Below are positions 1-8,818 of a stretch of 64,000 nt of DNA, in pieces. Each line of letters begins with the position of its first letter. Position 1 is the first letter of the stretch. A program made the position numbers and the translations under genes. Below the pieces are notes generated by a model. The model ran no database searches, was not told the origin of the DNA, and worked only from the letters and a program-made list of their open reading frames with translations. The DNA comes from Xanthobacteraceae bacterium (GTDB taxonomy: Bacteria; Pseudomonadota; Alphaproteobacteria; Rhizobiales; Xanthobacteraceae): positions 146,573-210,572 of the forward strand of contig JAIELW010000013.1 of NCBI GenBank assembly GCA_019752575.1, in the 5' to 3' direction.

Positions 1-1353
1 GACATGGCGAAAGTGCAGCGTACCGGTTTGGGTGTCGGCGTTCCGGGCAGCGTCTCGGGTCTTGCCACCGCGCTCGAAAAATACAGCTCGGGAAAGTTCA
101 CGCTCGCGGAATTGATCGCGCCCGCGATCAAGCTCGCGCGCGAAGGAGTCCCGGTCGAGAGCGATCTCGCCGCTTCGCTGAACCGTTTTCAGGGCACGCT
201 CTTGCGCTGGCCGTCCTCGGCGAAGATTTTCGCAAAAGACGGCAAGATTTTGCAAAGCGGTCTGCTCGTGCAGGGCGATCTTGCGAATACGCTGGAAACG
301 ATCGCAAAGAACGGGCCGCATGCGTTCTATCGCGGCGAGATCGCTTCGATGATCGCACGCGCGGTGCGTGAAGCCGGCGGCGTGATGACCGTTGAAGATT
401 TAGCGAAATATAAAACAGAAATTCTCGAAGTAGTTCGCGGCAGTTATCGCGGCTACGACGTGCTCTCGATGCCGCCGCCTTCTTCCGGCGGCGCGCTGCT
501 TGTGCAGCTCTTGAACATCCTCGAGGGCTACGAGCTTAAAGACGGACCGAATGCGCCGCGAACGCTTCATCTCATGGTCGAAGCGATGAAGCGTGCTTAT
601 GCCGACCGCGCGGAATTTTTCGGCGATCCGGCTTTCGTAAACGTCCCGCTCGACCGCCTCACCTCGAAGGAATACGCCGCGCGCATCCGCGACAGCATCA
701 AGCAGGGTTACGCGACGCCGTCATCGCAGATCCGCGCGGGCGTCACGCCGAAGAAAGAAGGCGAGAACACCACGCATTTCTCGATTCTCGACAAAGACGG
801 CAACGCGGTCGCCGCCACCGTCACGCTCAATCTGAACTTCGGCCTCGGCCTCGTCGCGGAAGGCACCGGCGTCCTCTTGAACAACGAGCTTGACGACTTC
901 GCGCTCGCGCCCGGCGTGCCCAATGCTTTCGGCCTGATCGGGGGCGCTGCGAACGCGCCCGGCCCTGGCAAGAAGCCGCTCTCCTCGATGTCGCCGACGA
1001 TCCTCCTGAAAGACGGCAAGGTTTTTCTCGTCACCGGTACTCCCGGCGGCTCGACCATCATCACGACCGTGTTGCGCGTGGTCTCCGGCGTCATCGATCA
1101 CAAGCTCGACATTGCCCAGGCCGTGCTGCTACCGCGCATTCACCATCAGTGGATGCCCGACGAAGTGCGCGCCGAGCGCGTGATCGAGCGCGTGATGCCG
1201 CCCGAACAATGGATCGCGTTCGAGACTTACGGCCACAAGGTCAACTTCTTCAATTTCAACATCGGCGCCGCGAATTCGATTCTGGTGACGCCCGAAGGCA
1301 TTACCGGCGTGTCCGATCCGCGCTATCTCGGTACGTTGGCCGCCGGCCATTGA
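1..1353 (+). CDS. ggt: gamma-glutamyltransferase, 5'-truncated by window
   Basis: C-terminal part (about 450 residues) of a gamma-glutamyltransferase, a secreted, self-cleaving Ntn hydrolase that moves or hydrolyses the gamma-glutamyl group of glutathione. The reading frame is open at base 1, so the in-frame ATG at 4 is probably internal; family members are about 550-580 residues. The autoprocessing motif TTHFS begins at codon 769-771, and the first Thr should become the N-terminal nucleophile of the small subunit. Also visible are NNELDDF, the PLSSMSPTI substrate loop and the GTPGGS glycine loop, as in the E. coli enzyme. Family assignment is secure; the N-terminus and signal peptide cannot be seen. 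Confidence 0.93.
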   Translation, partial: DMAKVQRTGLGVGVPGSVSGLATALEKYSSGKFTLAELIAPAIKLAREGVPVESDLAASLNRFQGTLLRWPSSAKIFAKDGKILQSGLLVQGDLANTLETIAKNGPHAFYRGEIASMIARAVREAGGVMTVEDLAKYKTEILEVVRGSYRGYDVLSMPPPSSGGALLVQLLNILEGYELKDGPNAPRTLHLMVEAMKRAYADRAEFFGDPAFVNVPLDRLTSKEYAARIRDSIKQGYATPSSQIRAGVTPKKEGENTTHFSILDKDGNAVAATVTLNLNFGLGLVAEGTGVLLNNELDDFALAPGVPNAFGLIGGAANAPGPGKKPLSSMSPTILLKDGKVFLVTGTPGGSTIITTVLRVVSGVIDHKLDIAQAVLLPRIHHQWMPDEVRAERVIERVMPPEQWIAFETYGHKVNFFNFNIGAANSILVTPEGITGVSDPRYLGTLAAGH

Positions 1354-1367
1354 CGCAAGAAGAAGGT

Positions 1368-1790
1368 ATGGAAATGCGCCAGTCTGTGCACAAACTCGCA
1401 GTCCAGACCAAAGGCCGCGCGCTCTACGAGTTCACCGACAAGGTGTTGCGCTGGCTGGCTGCCGAAAATTTTTCAGTCGGCATGCTCACGGTCTACTGCC
1501 GTCACACCTCGGCTTCTCTCTTGATACAGGAGAACGCCGATCCCGACGTGCAGACCGATCTGCAAAATTATTTCGAGGAGATCGCGCCCGAATCGGATCG
1601 CTACATCCATTCGGCCGAAGGGCCCGACGACATGCCCGCGCATCTGCGCGCGGCGCTAACCCAAACCAGTCTTTCGATTCCGATTGTCGATGGCCGGCCG
1701 GTGCTCGGTACCTGGCAGGGCATCTATCTGTTCGAACACCGCACACGCCCGCATACGCGCGAGATCGTACTGCACGTGATCGGCGAATGA
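1368..1790 (+). CDS. YjbQ/UPF0047 family protein
   Basis: A 140-residue protein of the YjbQ (UPF0047) family, also annotated as secondary thiamine-phosphate synthase because of weak ThiE-like activity; its main role is unsettled. Family signatures are HTSASLLIQENADPDV near residue 45, the HSAEGPDDMPAH segment near 83 and GTWQGIYLFEHR near 116. Length matches the family. The ATG at 1368 follows AAGAAGG at a normal distance and lies 14 bases after the ggt stop, so co-transcription with ggt is possible. A second ATG two codons later is an alternative start. Confidence 0.88.
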   Translation: MEMRQSVHKLAVQTKGRALYEFTDKVLRWLAAENFSVGMLTVYCRHTSASLLIQENADPDVQTDLQNYFEEIAPESDRYIHSAEGPDDMPAHLRAALTQTSLSIPIVDGRPVLGTWQGIYLFEHRTRPHTREIVLHVIGE

Positions 1791-1803
1791 TTTTTTAGAA
1801 AAT

Positions 1804-1878
<75 letters not shown>

Positions 1879-2052
1879 ATCCGGTTTGGCGGGGCTAGCC
1901 CGCCGGGTAAGCGGGGGTTCTAGGCAAAAGCCTCGGCCCGCGCAACACCTGAAAAAGCCAAGGCTTAATGCCGGTTTCCGGTATGCCGAGCGGCCGCCGA
2001 TTTGCTTTCGGTGGCTCCGGACCCCATTTATGGTCCGGAACTCAAGGCGCGA

Positions 2053-2114
2053 GCAAAGTCGGGTCTACCCGACTTTGCCATTAAGAATGAGCGATCTCTC
2101 GGGTAAACCCGAGA
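2053..2114. repeat. pair of REP-like palindromes
   Basis: Two compact palindromes lie in the 260-base gap between the tRNA and cnoX. The first (2053-2078) has perfect 12-base arms, GCAAAGTCGGGT and ACCCGACTTTGC, around CT. The second (2097-2114) has 8-base arms TCTCGGGT and ACCCGAGA around AA. Both share the CGGGT/ACCCG core with palindromes near 31.6 kb, so this is a dispersed repeat family and not a gene-specific terminator; neither is followed by a T run. The rest of the gap (1879-2052) shows nothing I can name. Confidence 0.75.
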
Positions 2115-2139
2115 TCGATGCGCCAATCTGGAGCGGAAT

Positions 2140-3060
2140 ATGGAGTTGAATACGGGAAACGGCGCGGCAGCGGCAAGCGCGGGCGACGTGATCGCCGACA
2201 CCACCACGCAGACCTTCATGAAGGACGTGATCGAGGAATCGAAGAAGCGTCCGGTGCTGGTCGATTTCTGGGCCGAGTGGTGCGGCCCGTGCAAGACACT
2301 CACCCCAATTCTGGAAAAAGCGGTGCGCGCGGCAGGCGGCGCCGTGAAACTCGTGAAAATGGACATCGACAAGCATCCGCAAATTCCGGGTCAGCTTGGC
2401 ATCCAGTCGATCCCGGCGGTGTTCGCATTCGATAAAGGCCAGCCAGTGGACGGTTTTGTCGGCGCGCTGCCTGAAGGTCAGGTGACTGCTTTCATCGAGC
2501 GCCTCACCGGCAAGGCGAATCCTTCGACAGAGCTCTTAAACGAAGCCGAAGCGAAACTCGCGGCCAGCGAATTCGACGAAGCGACTTCGCTGTTCGCCGA
2601 GGTCCTGACCGGCGATCCGGCGAATGCGCGCGCGCTCGCGGGTCTAGTGCGCTGTCATATCGCATCAGGCGATCTCGATCAGGCGAAAGAAACTTTCGCG
2701 ATGATTCCGGCGGAGGCCTCGAAGGACAAGACCGTGGCGCCTGCGATCACGGCCGCGAAAGCCGCGCTCGATCTGGCCGAGCAAGCCGGAAAAGTGAGTG
2801 GCGAAGCCGGCGAACTCGAAGCAAAAGTGAACGTAAATCCAGCCGACCATCAGGCGCGTTTCGATCTCGCGGTTTCCTTGAGCGCGAAAGGCGAGAAGGC
2901 GAAAGCCGCGGATCATCTGCTCGCGATCATCAGGAAAGATCGCAAGTGGAACGAGGAAGCCGCGCGCAAGCAGTTGCTGCAGTTCTTCGACGCCTGGGGT
3001 CCGATGGACGAAGCCACCGTCGATGCGCGCAAGAAACTCTCGACGATTCTCTTTTCGTAG
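2140..3060 (+). CDS. cnoX: thioredoxin-TPR chaperedoxin (CnoX/YbbN-like)
   Basis: A 306-residue cytosolic protein with an N-terminal thioredoxin fold (about residues 18-128) and a C-terminal TPR-like helical region (about 130-306). This is the layout of CnoX/YbbN, a holdase that cooperates with GroEL and protects proteins from oxidation. The active site is WCGPC (residues 47-51), a full thioredoxin motif. E. coli CnoX has lost the redox-active pair, so this protein may act in thiol exchange as well. GGAG at 2130-2133 lies 6 bases before the ATG. The Lon N-domain gene starts 12 bases after its stop and is probably co-transcribed. Confidence 0.88.
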   Translation: MELNTGNGAAAASAGDVIADTTTQTFMKDVIEESKKRPVLVDFWAEWCGPCKTLTPILEKAVRAAGGAVKLVKMDIDKHPQIPGQLGIQSIPAVFAFDKGQPVDGFVGALPEGQVTAFIERLTGKANPSTELLNEAEAKLAASEFDEATSLFAEVLTGDPANARALAGLVRCHIASGDLDQAKETFAMIPAEASKDKTVAPAITAAKAALDLAEQAGKVSGEAGELEAKVNVNPADHQARFDLAVSLSAKGEKAKAADHLLAIIRKDRKWNEEAARKQLLQFFDAWGPMDEATVDARKKLSTILFS

Positions 3061-3072
3061 CGAAACAGAAGC

Positions 3073-3744
3073 ATGGCGATCAACATTGCCTATCGTTCGC
3101 CGAAGGAAATTCCGGAAGTTATTCCGGTATTTCCGCTACCGCGCGCGTTGCTGCTGCCGCGCGCCGAGCTGCCGCTCAACATCTTTGAGCCGCGTTACTT
3201 GCAGATGATCGAGGACGTGATCCGCGGCGAGCGCGTGATCGGCATGATCCAGCCGAACGAGCCGGAGGAAGGCGCTTCGCAAGTCCCGCCGCTTTATCCG
3301 GTCGGGTGCGCGGGCAGGCTCACGAATTTCGCGGAGAGCGGCGACGGCCGGTATCAGGTCGTGCTCACGGGGATCACGCGCTTCCGCGTGCTCGAAGAAG
3401 TCACCGTCACGACGCCCTACCGCCAGTGCAAGGTCGACTACACGATCTTCGGCGAAGATCTGGTCCAGGGTCTCGGCGAGGACGAAGTGGACCGCGAAGC
3501 ACTTTTGAAAACGCTCGCCAACTATCTCGCCGCGAACTCGATCGAAGCTGACTGGTCGGGAATTACGCAGGCGCCGACCGAGGCGCTTGTGAATGGCCTT
3601 TCTTTGATGTCGCCGTTCGGCGTGCGTGAAAAGCAGGCGCTCCTCGAAGCCCCCGATCTCAAGACCCGCGCGGAGCTTCTTGTCGCAGCCACTGAAATCA
3701 CGCTCGCCGCCGGCGAAGGCGACGACCATGGAACCTTGCAATAA
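3073..3744 (+). CDS. Lon N-terminal (substrate-binding) domain protein
   Basis: A 223-residue protein made of only the LON substrate-binding (N) domain, without the AAA+ and Ser-Lys protease parts. The typical opening is seen at about residues 16-45 ([20 protein letters not shown] followed by [10 protein letters not shown]), as are the GCAGRLTNF and ITRFRVLEE strands. Stand-alone Lon N-domain proteins are common in alphaproteobacteria and their role is not established. It sits between the chaperedoxin gene and a Trm112-like gene, which suggests a link to protein quality control, but this is inference. Confidence 0.87.
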   Translation: MAINIAYRSPKEIPEVIPVFPLPRALLLPRAELPLNIFEPRYLQMIEDVIRGERVIGMIQPNEPEEGASQVPPLYPVGCAGRLTNFAESGDGRYQVVLTGITRFRVLEEVTVTTPYRQCKVDYTIFGEDLVQGLGEDEVDREALLKTLANYLAANSIEADWSGITQAPTEALVNGLSLMSPFGVREKQALLEAPDLKTRAELLVAATEITLAAGEGDDHGTLQ

Positions 3745-3791
3745 GATGTGCGTTTTCGCGCTGCCCTTGCCCTAGCGATCCGGAGAGACCG

Positions 3792-3980
3792 ATGAACACC
3801 GACCGTCACACCGTCGATCCCAAGCTCCTGGAAATTCTGGTTTGCCCGGTGACAAAAGGACCGCTGGAATACGACGCCGAGAAGCAGGTGCTGGTCTCGC
3901 GCGCGGCGAGGCTGATCTATCCGATCCGCGACGGCATCCCGATCATGCTGCCGGAAGAAGCGCGGCCGTTGACCGATTAA
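3792..3980 (+). CDS. Trm112-like UPF0434 protein
   Basis: A 62-residue protein of the Trm112/UPF0434 family. In eukaryotes and archaea Trm112 activates several methyltransferases; the bacterial role is mostly unknown. The signature [16 protein letters not shown] (about residues 12-27) and the end of the fold, [16 protein letters not shown], are present. Only one cysteine remains, so the zinc site of eukaryotic Trm112 cannot form; this loss is usual in the alphaproteobacterial members. The start follows GGAGAGACCG closely. Confidence 0.88.
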   Translation: MNTDRHTVDPKLLEILVCPVTKGPLEYDAEKQVLVSRAARLIYPIRDGIPIMLPEEARPLTD

Positions 3981-4050
3981 AGCATGATCCCGAAAAGCAT
4001 GTCCCGGACTTGATCCGGGGATGGTACCGGTTTTCGGAAAAGATCGTGCT
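3981..4050. repeat. dispersed inverted-repeat element (AGCATGATC type)
   Basis: Immediately after the Trm112-like stop codon lies an element bounded by AGCATGATC (3981-3989) and GATCGTGCT (4042-4050), with inner CCGAAAA / TTTTCGG and CCCGGACTTGATCCGGGG segments that can also pair. A half copy, ACATGATTCCGAAAAG, occurs at 15826-15841 after xth. Elements of this kind are frequent at gene ends in Bradyrhizobium relatives. It fills the gap between two convergent genes and may help end transcription. Confidence 0.7.
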
Positions 4051-4055
4051 TCGAT

Positions 4056-5282
4056 TTAAATATATTCGCCCCGAAGCAGTTTCGGTACATCGCCCGTGAG
4101 GCCCGCCGCCTCGCGGGCGAAAAACTTCTTGAGAGCCGGCGCACGATCCACCAGGCCGAGGCCCAGATCGCGCAGATATTTGAGAGCGATGGATTCGTTC
4201 GAGAACAGCCGGTTCAGTCCGTCGGTCGCCAGCCCCATCGCCATGGTATCGGCGCGGCGCCAGCGCTGATAGCGCGTGAGCGCCTCCGGCGCGCCGGGAT
4301 CGAGACCGAGCCGCGCGTTGTCTGCGATGCATTCGGCGAGTGCGGCGACATCCCGAAGCCCCATGTTCAACCCCTGCCCTGCGAGCGGATGAATGACGTG
4401 CGCCGCGTCACCGACGAGCGCGAGGCGTTCGGCGATAAACGATCGCGCAATCGAAATCTGCAAGGGGTACGCGCGCGCGGGCGACAACACTTCGAGTTCG
4501 CCAAGCTGTAGGCCGAAACGTAGTTCCAGCTCTGCGAGAAATTCCGCGGGCGGAAGCGCAACGATGCGCTTCGCTTCCGCGCTTTGTTCCGTCCAGACAA
4601 TCGACGAACGCTTTCCCGTGAGCGGCAGGATCGCGAACGACCCGCTCGGCAGAAAATGTTGCACCGCTTTGCCGTTATGATCGCGCGCATGGCCTAGCGT
4701 GGCAACGATACCGGACTGGTCGTAGCCGCGCGAGATCGTCTGAATTTTTGCGAGCGTTCGCAATTTCGATTGCGCGCCGTCGGCGGCGGCAAGCAGACGT
4801 GTGCGATACTTTTTTCCGTCCGCCTCGAACTGCGCGAAGCTTTCGTCCGCCGAATAAGCGCCGATACCGGACGAAACGAGTTCGATCTCCGCTTCCTCTA
4901 GCGCCTCGCGCAGTGCCGCCATCAGCGCGCGGTTCTCCACCATATGCGCGAAGGGCTCGTCCTCGTCGTGTTCCGAAAATTCGAGAAAGGTCTGGCGCAC
5001 GGCGTCATGGAGTTTCGAATCCGTAATCTCCATGGCGCGGATCGGCTGCACATCGGTGAGCCGCTCCCACACGCCGATTGCCTCGAACAGCCGCCGCGCA
5101 CCGCCTGCGATCGCGACCGTGCGGTCGTCGCGTGCGGGCTCTTTCGTAAGCGACGGATCGAAGACCGCAACGGCAAAGCCGTTGCCGAGCGTCTGCTTGA
5201 GCGCGACACCGAGTGCCGCTCCCACGATCCCCGCGCCCGCAATCGCTACATCCAGCGGCTTATCCGGCGTTTGCTTGTTCAT
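4056..5282 (-). CDS. UbiH/UbiF/COQ6-family FAD monooxygenase
   Basis: A 408-residue flavoprotein hydroxylase of the UbiH/UbiF/VisC/COQ6 family, expected to hydroxylate the aromatic ring during ubiquinone synthesis. The FAD Rossmann motif IAGAGIVG is at residues 14-21, and the second FAD motif GDAAH at 291-295 is followed by PLAGQGLNMGLRD. Length fits. Which ring position it modifies cannot be told from sequence, because alphaproteobacterial members vary in specificity. It is divergent from tesB across a 62-base gap. Confidence 0.9.
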   Translation of the reverse strand: MNKQTPDKPLDVAIAGAGIVGAALGVALKQTLGNGFAVAVFDPSLTKEPARDDRTVAIAGGARRLFEAIGVWERLTDVQPIRAMEITDSKLHDAVRQTFLEFSEHDEDEPFAHMVENRALMAALREALEEAEIELVSSGIGAYSADESFAQFEADGKKYRTRLLAAADGAQSKLRTLAKIQTISRGYDQSGIVATLGHARDHNGKAVQHFLPSGSFAILPLTGKRSSIVWTEQSAEAKRIVALPPAEFLAELELRFGLQLGELEVLSPARAYPLQISIARSFIAERLALVGDAAHVIHPLAGQGLNMGLRDVAALAECIADNARLGLDPGAPEALTRYQRWRRADTMAMGLATDGLNRLFSNESIALKYLRDLGLGLVDRAPALKKFFAREAAGLTGDVPKLLRGEYI

Positions 5283-5344
5283 GGCGGCAAGATATGTAGG
5301 TTAAGCCTCCCGCGGCAACCCGCCGATTATCTCAAGGTTTACCG

Positions 5345-6226
5345 ATGGCCAAAGCGGTCGAAACCCTTCTCGACATTCTCGATCTCGAAACGCTCGAGAT
5401 GAATTTGTTTCGCGGCCATTCGCCGAAAGATTCCTTCATCCGCGTGTTCGGAGGCCAGGTGATCGGACAGGCGCTGGTCGCCGCCTATCGCACTGTTCCC
5501 GAGCGCGCCTGTCATTCGCTGCACTGTTATTTCCTGCTCGGCGGCGACCCGAAGGTACCGATCATCTACGAGGTCGACCGCATCCGCGACGGCGGCAGCT
5601 TCACGACACGATGGGTAAAGGCGATTCAGCACGGCGAAGCGATCTTCTCGATGGGCGTTTCGTTCCAGAAGGAAGAGGAAGGCCACGAGCATCAGGCCGG
5701 GATGCCGAAGGTGCCGATGCCCGAAGAACTCGCGAGCGAAAAAGACATTCGCGAGAAAGTTCTGCCGATGCTCCCCGAGGCCGTACGCAAATATTACGAG
5801 CGCGAACGGCCGATCGAGCTGCGGCCCGTCGAATACATGCGCTACCTCTCGAAGGATTATCGCGAGCCGAAATTCAACGTCTGGATGAAAGCGGTCTCAC
5901 CGCTCCCCGACGACCCGATCATTCATCGCTGCGCACTGGCTTATGCCTCCGACATGGGGCTGTTGGACGCTTCGCTGATTCCGCACGGGCGCTCGGTCTT
6001 TTCCCGCTCGATCCAGGCAGCTTCCCTCGACCATGCATTGTGGTTTCACCGGCCGTTTAGAGCCGACGAGTGGCTGCTCTATTCACAGGATTCGCCAAAC
6101 GCGAACGGCGCCCGCGGTTTTTCGCGCGGCCAGTTTTTCAAAAGAGACGGTACTTTGGTCGCTTCCGTGGCTCAGGAAGGGCTGATCCGGAAGCGCGACC
6201 CGAATTTCGAGAAGAAAAAACCCTGA
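5345..6226 (+). CDS. tesB: acyl-CoA thioesterase II
   Basis: A 293-residue double-hotdog thioesterase that hydrolyses medium- and long-chain acyl-CoA to free fatty acid and CoA. The N-terminal hotdog contains FRGHSPKDSFIRVFGGQVIGQ (given here as residues about 22-42) and HSLHCYFLLGGD; the C-terminal one contains SLDHALWFHRPFRADEW. The catalytic Asp of the Asp-Thr-Gln set is D203 in YASDMGLLD. Length matches E. coli TesB (286). It lies just upstream of the glnK-amtB block but is separated by 188 bases, so it is probably an independent transcript. Confidence 0.94.
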   Translation: MAKAVETLLDILDLETLEMNLFRGHSPKDSFIRVFGGQVIGQALVAAYRTVPERACHSLHCYFLLGGDPKVPIIYEVDRIRDGGSFTTRWVKAIQHGEAIFSMGVSFQKEEEGHEHQAGMPKVPMPEELASEKDIREKVLPMLPEAVRKYYERERPIELRPVEYMRYLSKDYREPKFNVWMKAVSPLPDDPIIHRCALAYASDMGLLDASLIPHGRSVFSRSIQAASLDHALWFHRPFRADEWLLYSQDSPNANGARGFSRGQFFKRDGTLVASVAQEGLIRKRDPNFEKKKP

Positions 6227-6339
6227 AATAGGGTCGAAAACCGGAAAATCGCAGCGCACGGATCGCTGCTTAAAAAGCGGCGCGTACTCCTCCTGCCCGC
6301 TTAAAATTCCGGCTGAACGCCGATATTCTATGCAGATTG

Positions 6340-6362
6340 GGCCGCCTTACTTTTAGGCGGCC
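6340..6362. other. perfect stem-loop upstream of first glnK
   Basis: GGCCGCCT (6340-6347) pairs perfectly with AGGCGGCC (6355-6362) around a TACTTTT loop, 52 bases before the glnK start. No T run follows on the plus strand, so it is a poor intrinsic terminator for tesB. It could be a leader structure of the glnK-amtB mRNA; its function is unknown. Confidence 0.45.
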
Positions 6363-6414
6363 GCACTGCCGGATCGCAATCTCTGAAAACAAGCCGGCAG
6401 CAGGGGAATCGCTC

Positions 6415-6753
6415 ATGAAGCTCATTATTGCTGTCATCAAGCCGTTCAAGCTCGAAGAGGTCCGCGACGCGCTTGCCGCCGTCGGCGTGCAGGGCATCAC
6501 CGTCTCCGAAGTGAAAGGCTATGGCCGTCAGAAAGGCCACACCGAAATCTATCGCGGCGCCGAATACGCGATTCATTTCCTGCCGAAGGTTCGGCTCGAA
6601 ATCGCAGTCGCAAGCGAGAACGCCGACCGCGCGATCGACGCGATCGTCAAGGCTGCGAAAACCGGACAGATCGGCGACGGAAAGATTTTCGTTGCTTCGA
6701 TCGAACGCGCGATCCGCATCCGCACCGGCGAAACCGACAACAACGCGCTCTAA
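6415..6753 (+). CDS. glnK: PII nitrogen regulator (first copy, GlnK-type)
   Basis: A 112-residue PII signal protein. The trimer senses 2-oxoglutarate and ATP/ADP and, when not uridylylated, blocks the ammonium channel AmtB. The T-loop [17 protein letters not shown] carries the uridylylation target Y51, and the C-terminal signature [11 protein letters not shown] is present. The chosen ATG gives the canonical [17 protein letters not shown] start; the frame opens further upstream but without family similarity. The amtB start lies 34 bases downstream, the classical glnK-amtB pair. PII genes beside amtB are called glnK by convention. Confidence 0.95.
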   Translation: MKLIIAVIKPFKLEEVRDALAAVGVQGITVSEVKGYGRQKGHTEIYRGAEYAIHFLPKVRLEIAVASENADRAIDAIVKAAKTGQIGDGKIFVASIERAIRIRTGETDNNAL

Positions 6754-6787
6754 ATCAAGAGCAGCGAAAACTTTCTGGGGGACTTCG

Positions 6788-8098
6788 ATGAAACGCTTTT
6801 GGATTCTCAACGCCACAGTATGCGCGAGCTTCGCAACGACACCCGCATTCGCACAGGCGAGCACAATCAATGCCGCCGACACCGCATGGATGATCGCGGC
6901 CACCGCGCTCGTGCTGCTGATGACGATACCGGGTCTCGCGCTCTTTTATGCGGGCTTAGTGCGTAAGAAGAACCTGCTCGCCACCATGGCGCAGAGCTTC
7001 GCCGCGGTGATGTTCATCTCGCTGCTTTGGTTCGTCGCCGCCTACTCGTTGACCTTCTCCGGCGATGGGCCATATCTCGGTAATCTCGACAAGCTTTTCT
7101 TCGCTGGAATGAATCTCGACTCGGTCAATTCGCTCGCACCGAAGCTGCCAGAGTCGCTGTTTGCGATCTATCAGATGACGTTCGCCGTTATTACCTGCGC
7201 GCTGATTGCGGGCTCGGTCGCCGATCGCATGCGCTTCTCCGCGTTCATTCTTTTTATCGTCGCTTGGCTCTTCATCGTCTACGTGCCGAGCGCACACTGG
7301 ATCTGGGGCGGCGGTTTCCTCTCCGGTATGGGTGTGATGGATTTCGCGGGCGGCATCGTCGTTCACCTGAACGCGGGCGTCGCCGGTCTGGTCGCGGCAT
7401 ACGTCCTCGGCGCGCGCCGCGGCTACGGCAGCGAAAATCTTGCACCTTACGATCTCACGATGGCCGCGATCGGTACCGCGCTGCTATGGGTTGGCTGGTT
7501 CGGCTTCAACGGCGGCTCCGCGCTCGAAGCGGGATCCCGCGCGACCATGGCGATCGTTGCTACGCATCTCGCCGCCTGCTCGGGCGCGATCGCGTGGATG
7601 ATGATGGAGTGGCTCACGCGCAAGAAACCGTCCGTACTCGGAATCATTTCAGGCGCGATTGCAGGCTTGGGCACCATCACGCCGGCCTCGGGTTACATTC
7701 TGCCGTGGCATGGCGTCGTGATCGGGCTTACCGCCGGCATCATCTGCTTCTGGGCCTGTACGTGGCTCAAAGAACGCCTGAAATACGACGACTCGCTCGA
7801 CGTGTTCGGAATTCACGGCATCGGTGGCGCTCTCGGCACGATCTTGACCGGCGTCTTCGCAGTCGGTGCCTTCACCGTGACGAAAGAACTGCCGCAAGGA
7901 CAGCAGGGATTGCTCGAAGGTAATGCGGGTCAGGTGGTGACGCAGGCGATCGGCGTCGGCATCTCCTTGGTGTGGTGCGCAGTCGCGACCTACGTGATCC
8001 TGAAAGTCGTCGATGTGCTTGTCGGCCTTCGCGTCTCGCTCGATCACGAGCGCATGGGCCTCGACGTCACGCAGCATGGCGAGTCGGTTCACACCTGA
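6788..8098 (+). CDS. amtB: ammonium transporter (first copy)
   Basis: A 436-residue Amt/Rh-family ammonium channel with an apparent cleavable signal peptide ending near TPAFAQA (residue 24), followed by the usual 11 transmembrane helices. Conserved pore elements are visible: DTAWM near the start, the twin histidines in GGIVVHLNAG and DVFGIHGIGG, and WFGFNGGSAL. GGGGGACTTCG precedes the ATG. It follows glnK closely and is ended by an intrinsic terminator. A second glnK-amtB pair follows 340 bases downstream. Confidence 0.94.
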   Translation: MKRFWILNATVCASFATTPAFAQASTINAADTAWMIAATALVLLMTIPGLALFYAGLVRKKNLLATMAQSFAAVMFISLLWFVAAYSLTFSGDGPYLGNLDKLFFAGMNLDSVNSLAPKLPESLFAIYQMTFAVITCALIAGSVADRMRFSAFILFIVAWLFIVYVPSAHWIWGGGFLSGMGVMDFAGGIVVHLNAGVAGLVAAYVLGARRGYGSENLAPYDLTMAAIGTALLWVGWFGFNGGSALEAGSRATMAIVATHLAACSGAIAWMMMEWLTRKKPSVLGIISGAIAGLGTITPASGYILPWHGVVIGLTAGIICFWACTWLKERLKYDDSLDVFGIHGIGGALGTILTGVFAVGAFTVTKELPQGQQGLLEGNAGQVVTQAIGVGISLVWCAVATYVILKVVDVLVGLRVSLDHERMGLDVTQHGESVHT

Positions 8099-8128
8099 TT
8101 CACGCCATTGCCTATCCAAAATTACGAA

Positions 8129-8158
8129 CGCGCGGCAGCTTTGCCGCGCGTTTTCTTT
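8129..8158 (+). terminator. intrinsic terminator after first amtB
   Basis: CGCGCGGCA (8129-8137) pairs perfectly with TGCCGCGCG (8142-8150) around a GCTT loop and is followed at once by TTTTCTTT. It lies 31 bases after the amtB stop, so the first glnK-amtB pair probably ends here and the second has its own promoter. Confidence 0.85.
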
Positions 8159-8315
8159 CGTCTGAGTGTGATTCGGGCAGCTCTGCTGCATCTGCCTAAC
8201 TTCTAGGCGAAACCACCGAAAATTGCGGCTTTCCGTAGACCTCTCCTGTTGCCTGCTCATTTCTGAGTCAGCCAAGCCCTTGCGACTCAAGTGATTCCGG
8301 CACGGCGCCCGAGTC

Positions 8316-8330
8316 TGGCACGCCCTTTGA
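8316..8330 (+). promoter_or_regulatory. candidate sigma-54 promoter for second glnK
   Basis: TGGCACG (8316-8322), four bases, then TTGA (8327-8330) reproduces the -24/-12 layout of RpoN promoters (TGGCACG-N4-TTGC) except that the C of the -12 GC is A. It lies about 100 bases upstream of the second glnK, whose family is typically under NtrC/RpoN control. I see no clear NtrC site. The rest of the 341-base gap (8099-8439) holds only the terminator at 8129-8158. The mismatch falls on a critical base, so this is weak. Confidence 0.3.
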
Positions 8331-8406
8331 TTAGTGAGGCCCCGACTCGTCTGCGGGAGCAATTTCCCATGGGCGGAGTCCGATCAGATCGTCCGGTGGC
8401 AGCTAG

Positions 8407-8778
<372 letters not shown>

Positions 8779-8818
8779 TCCCCGAAACTCTCATAGCTAT
8801 GTGATGGAGAATTCTCCC

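Noticed and set aside
1-1353. Broken gamma-glutamyltransferase pseudogene
   Set aside because: The missing N-terminus is explained by the window edge; the frame is open at base 1 and all visible motifs are intact.
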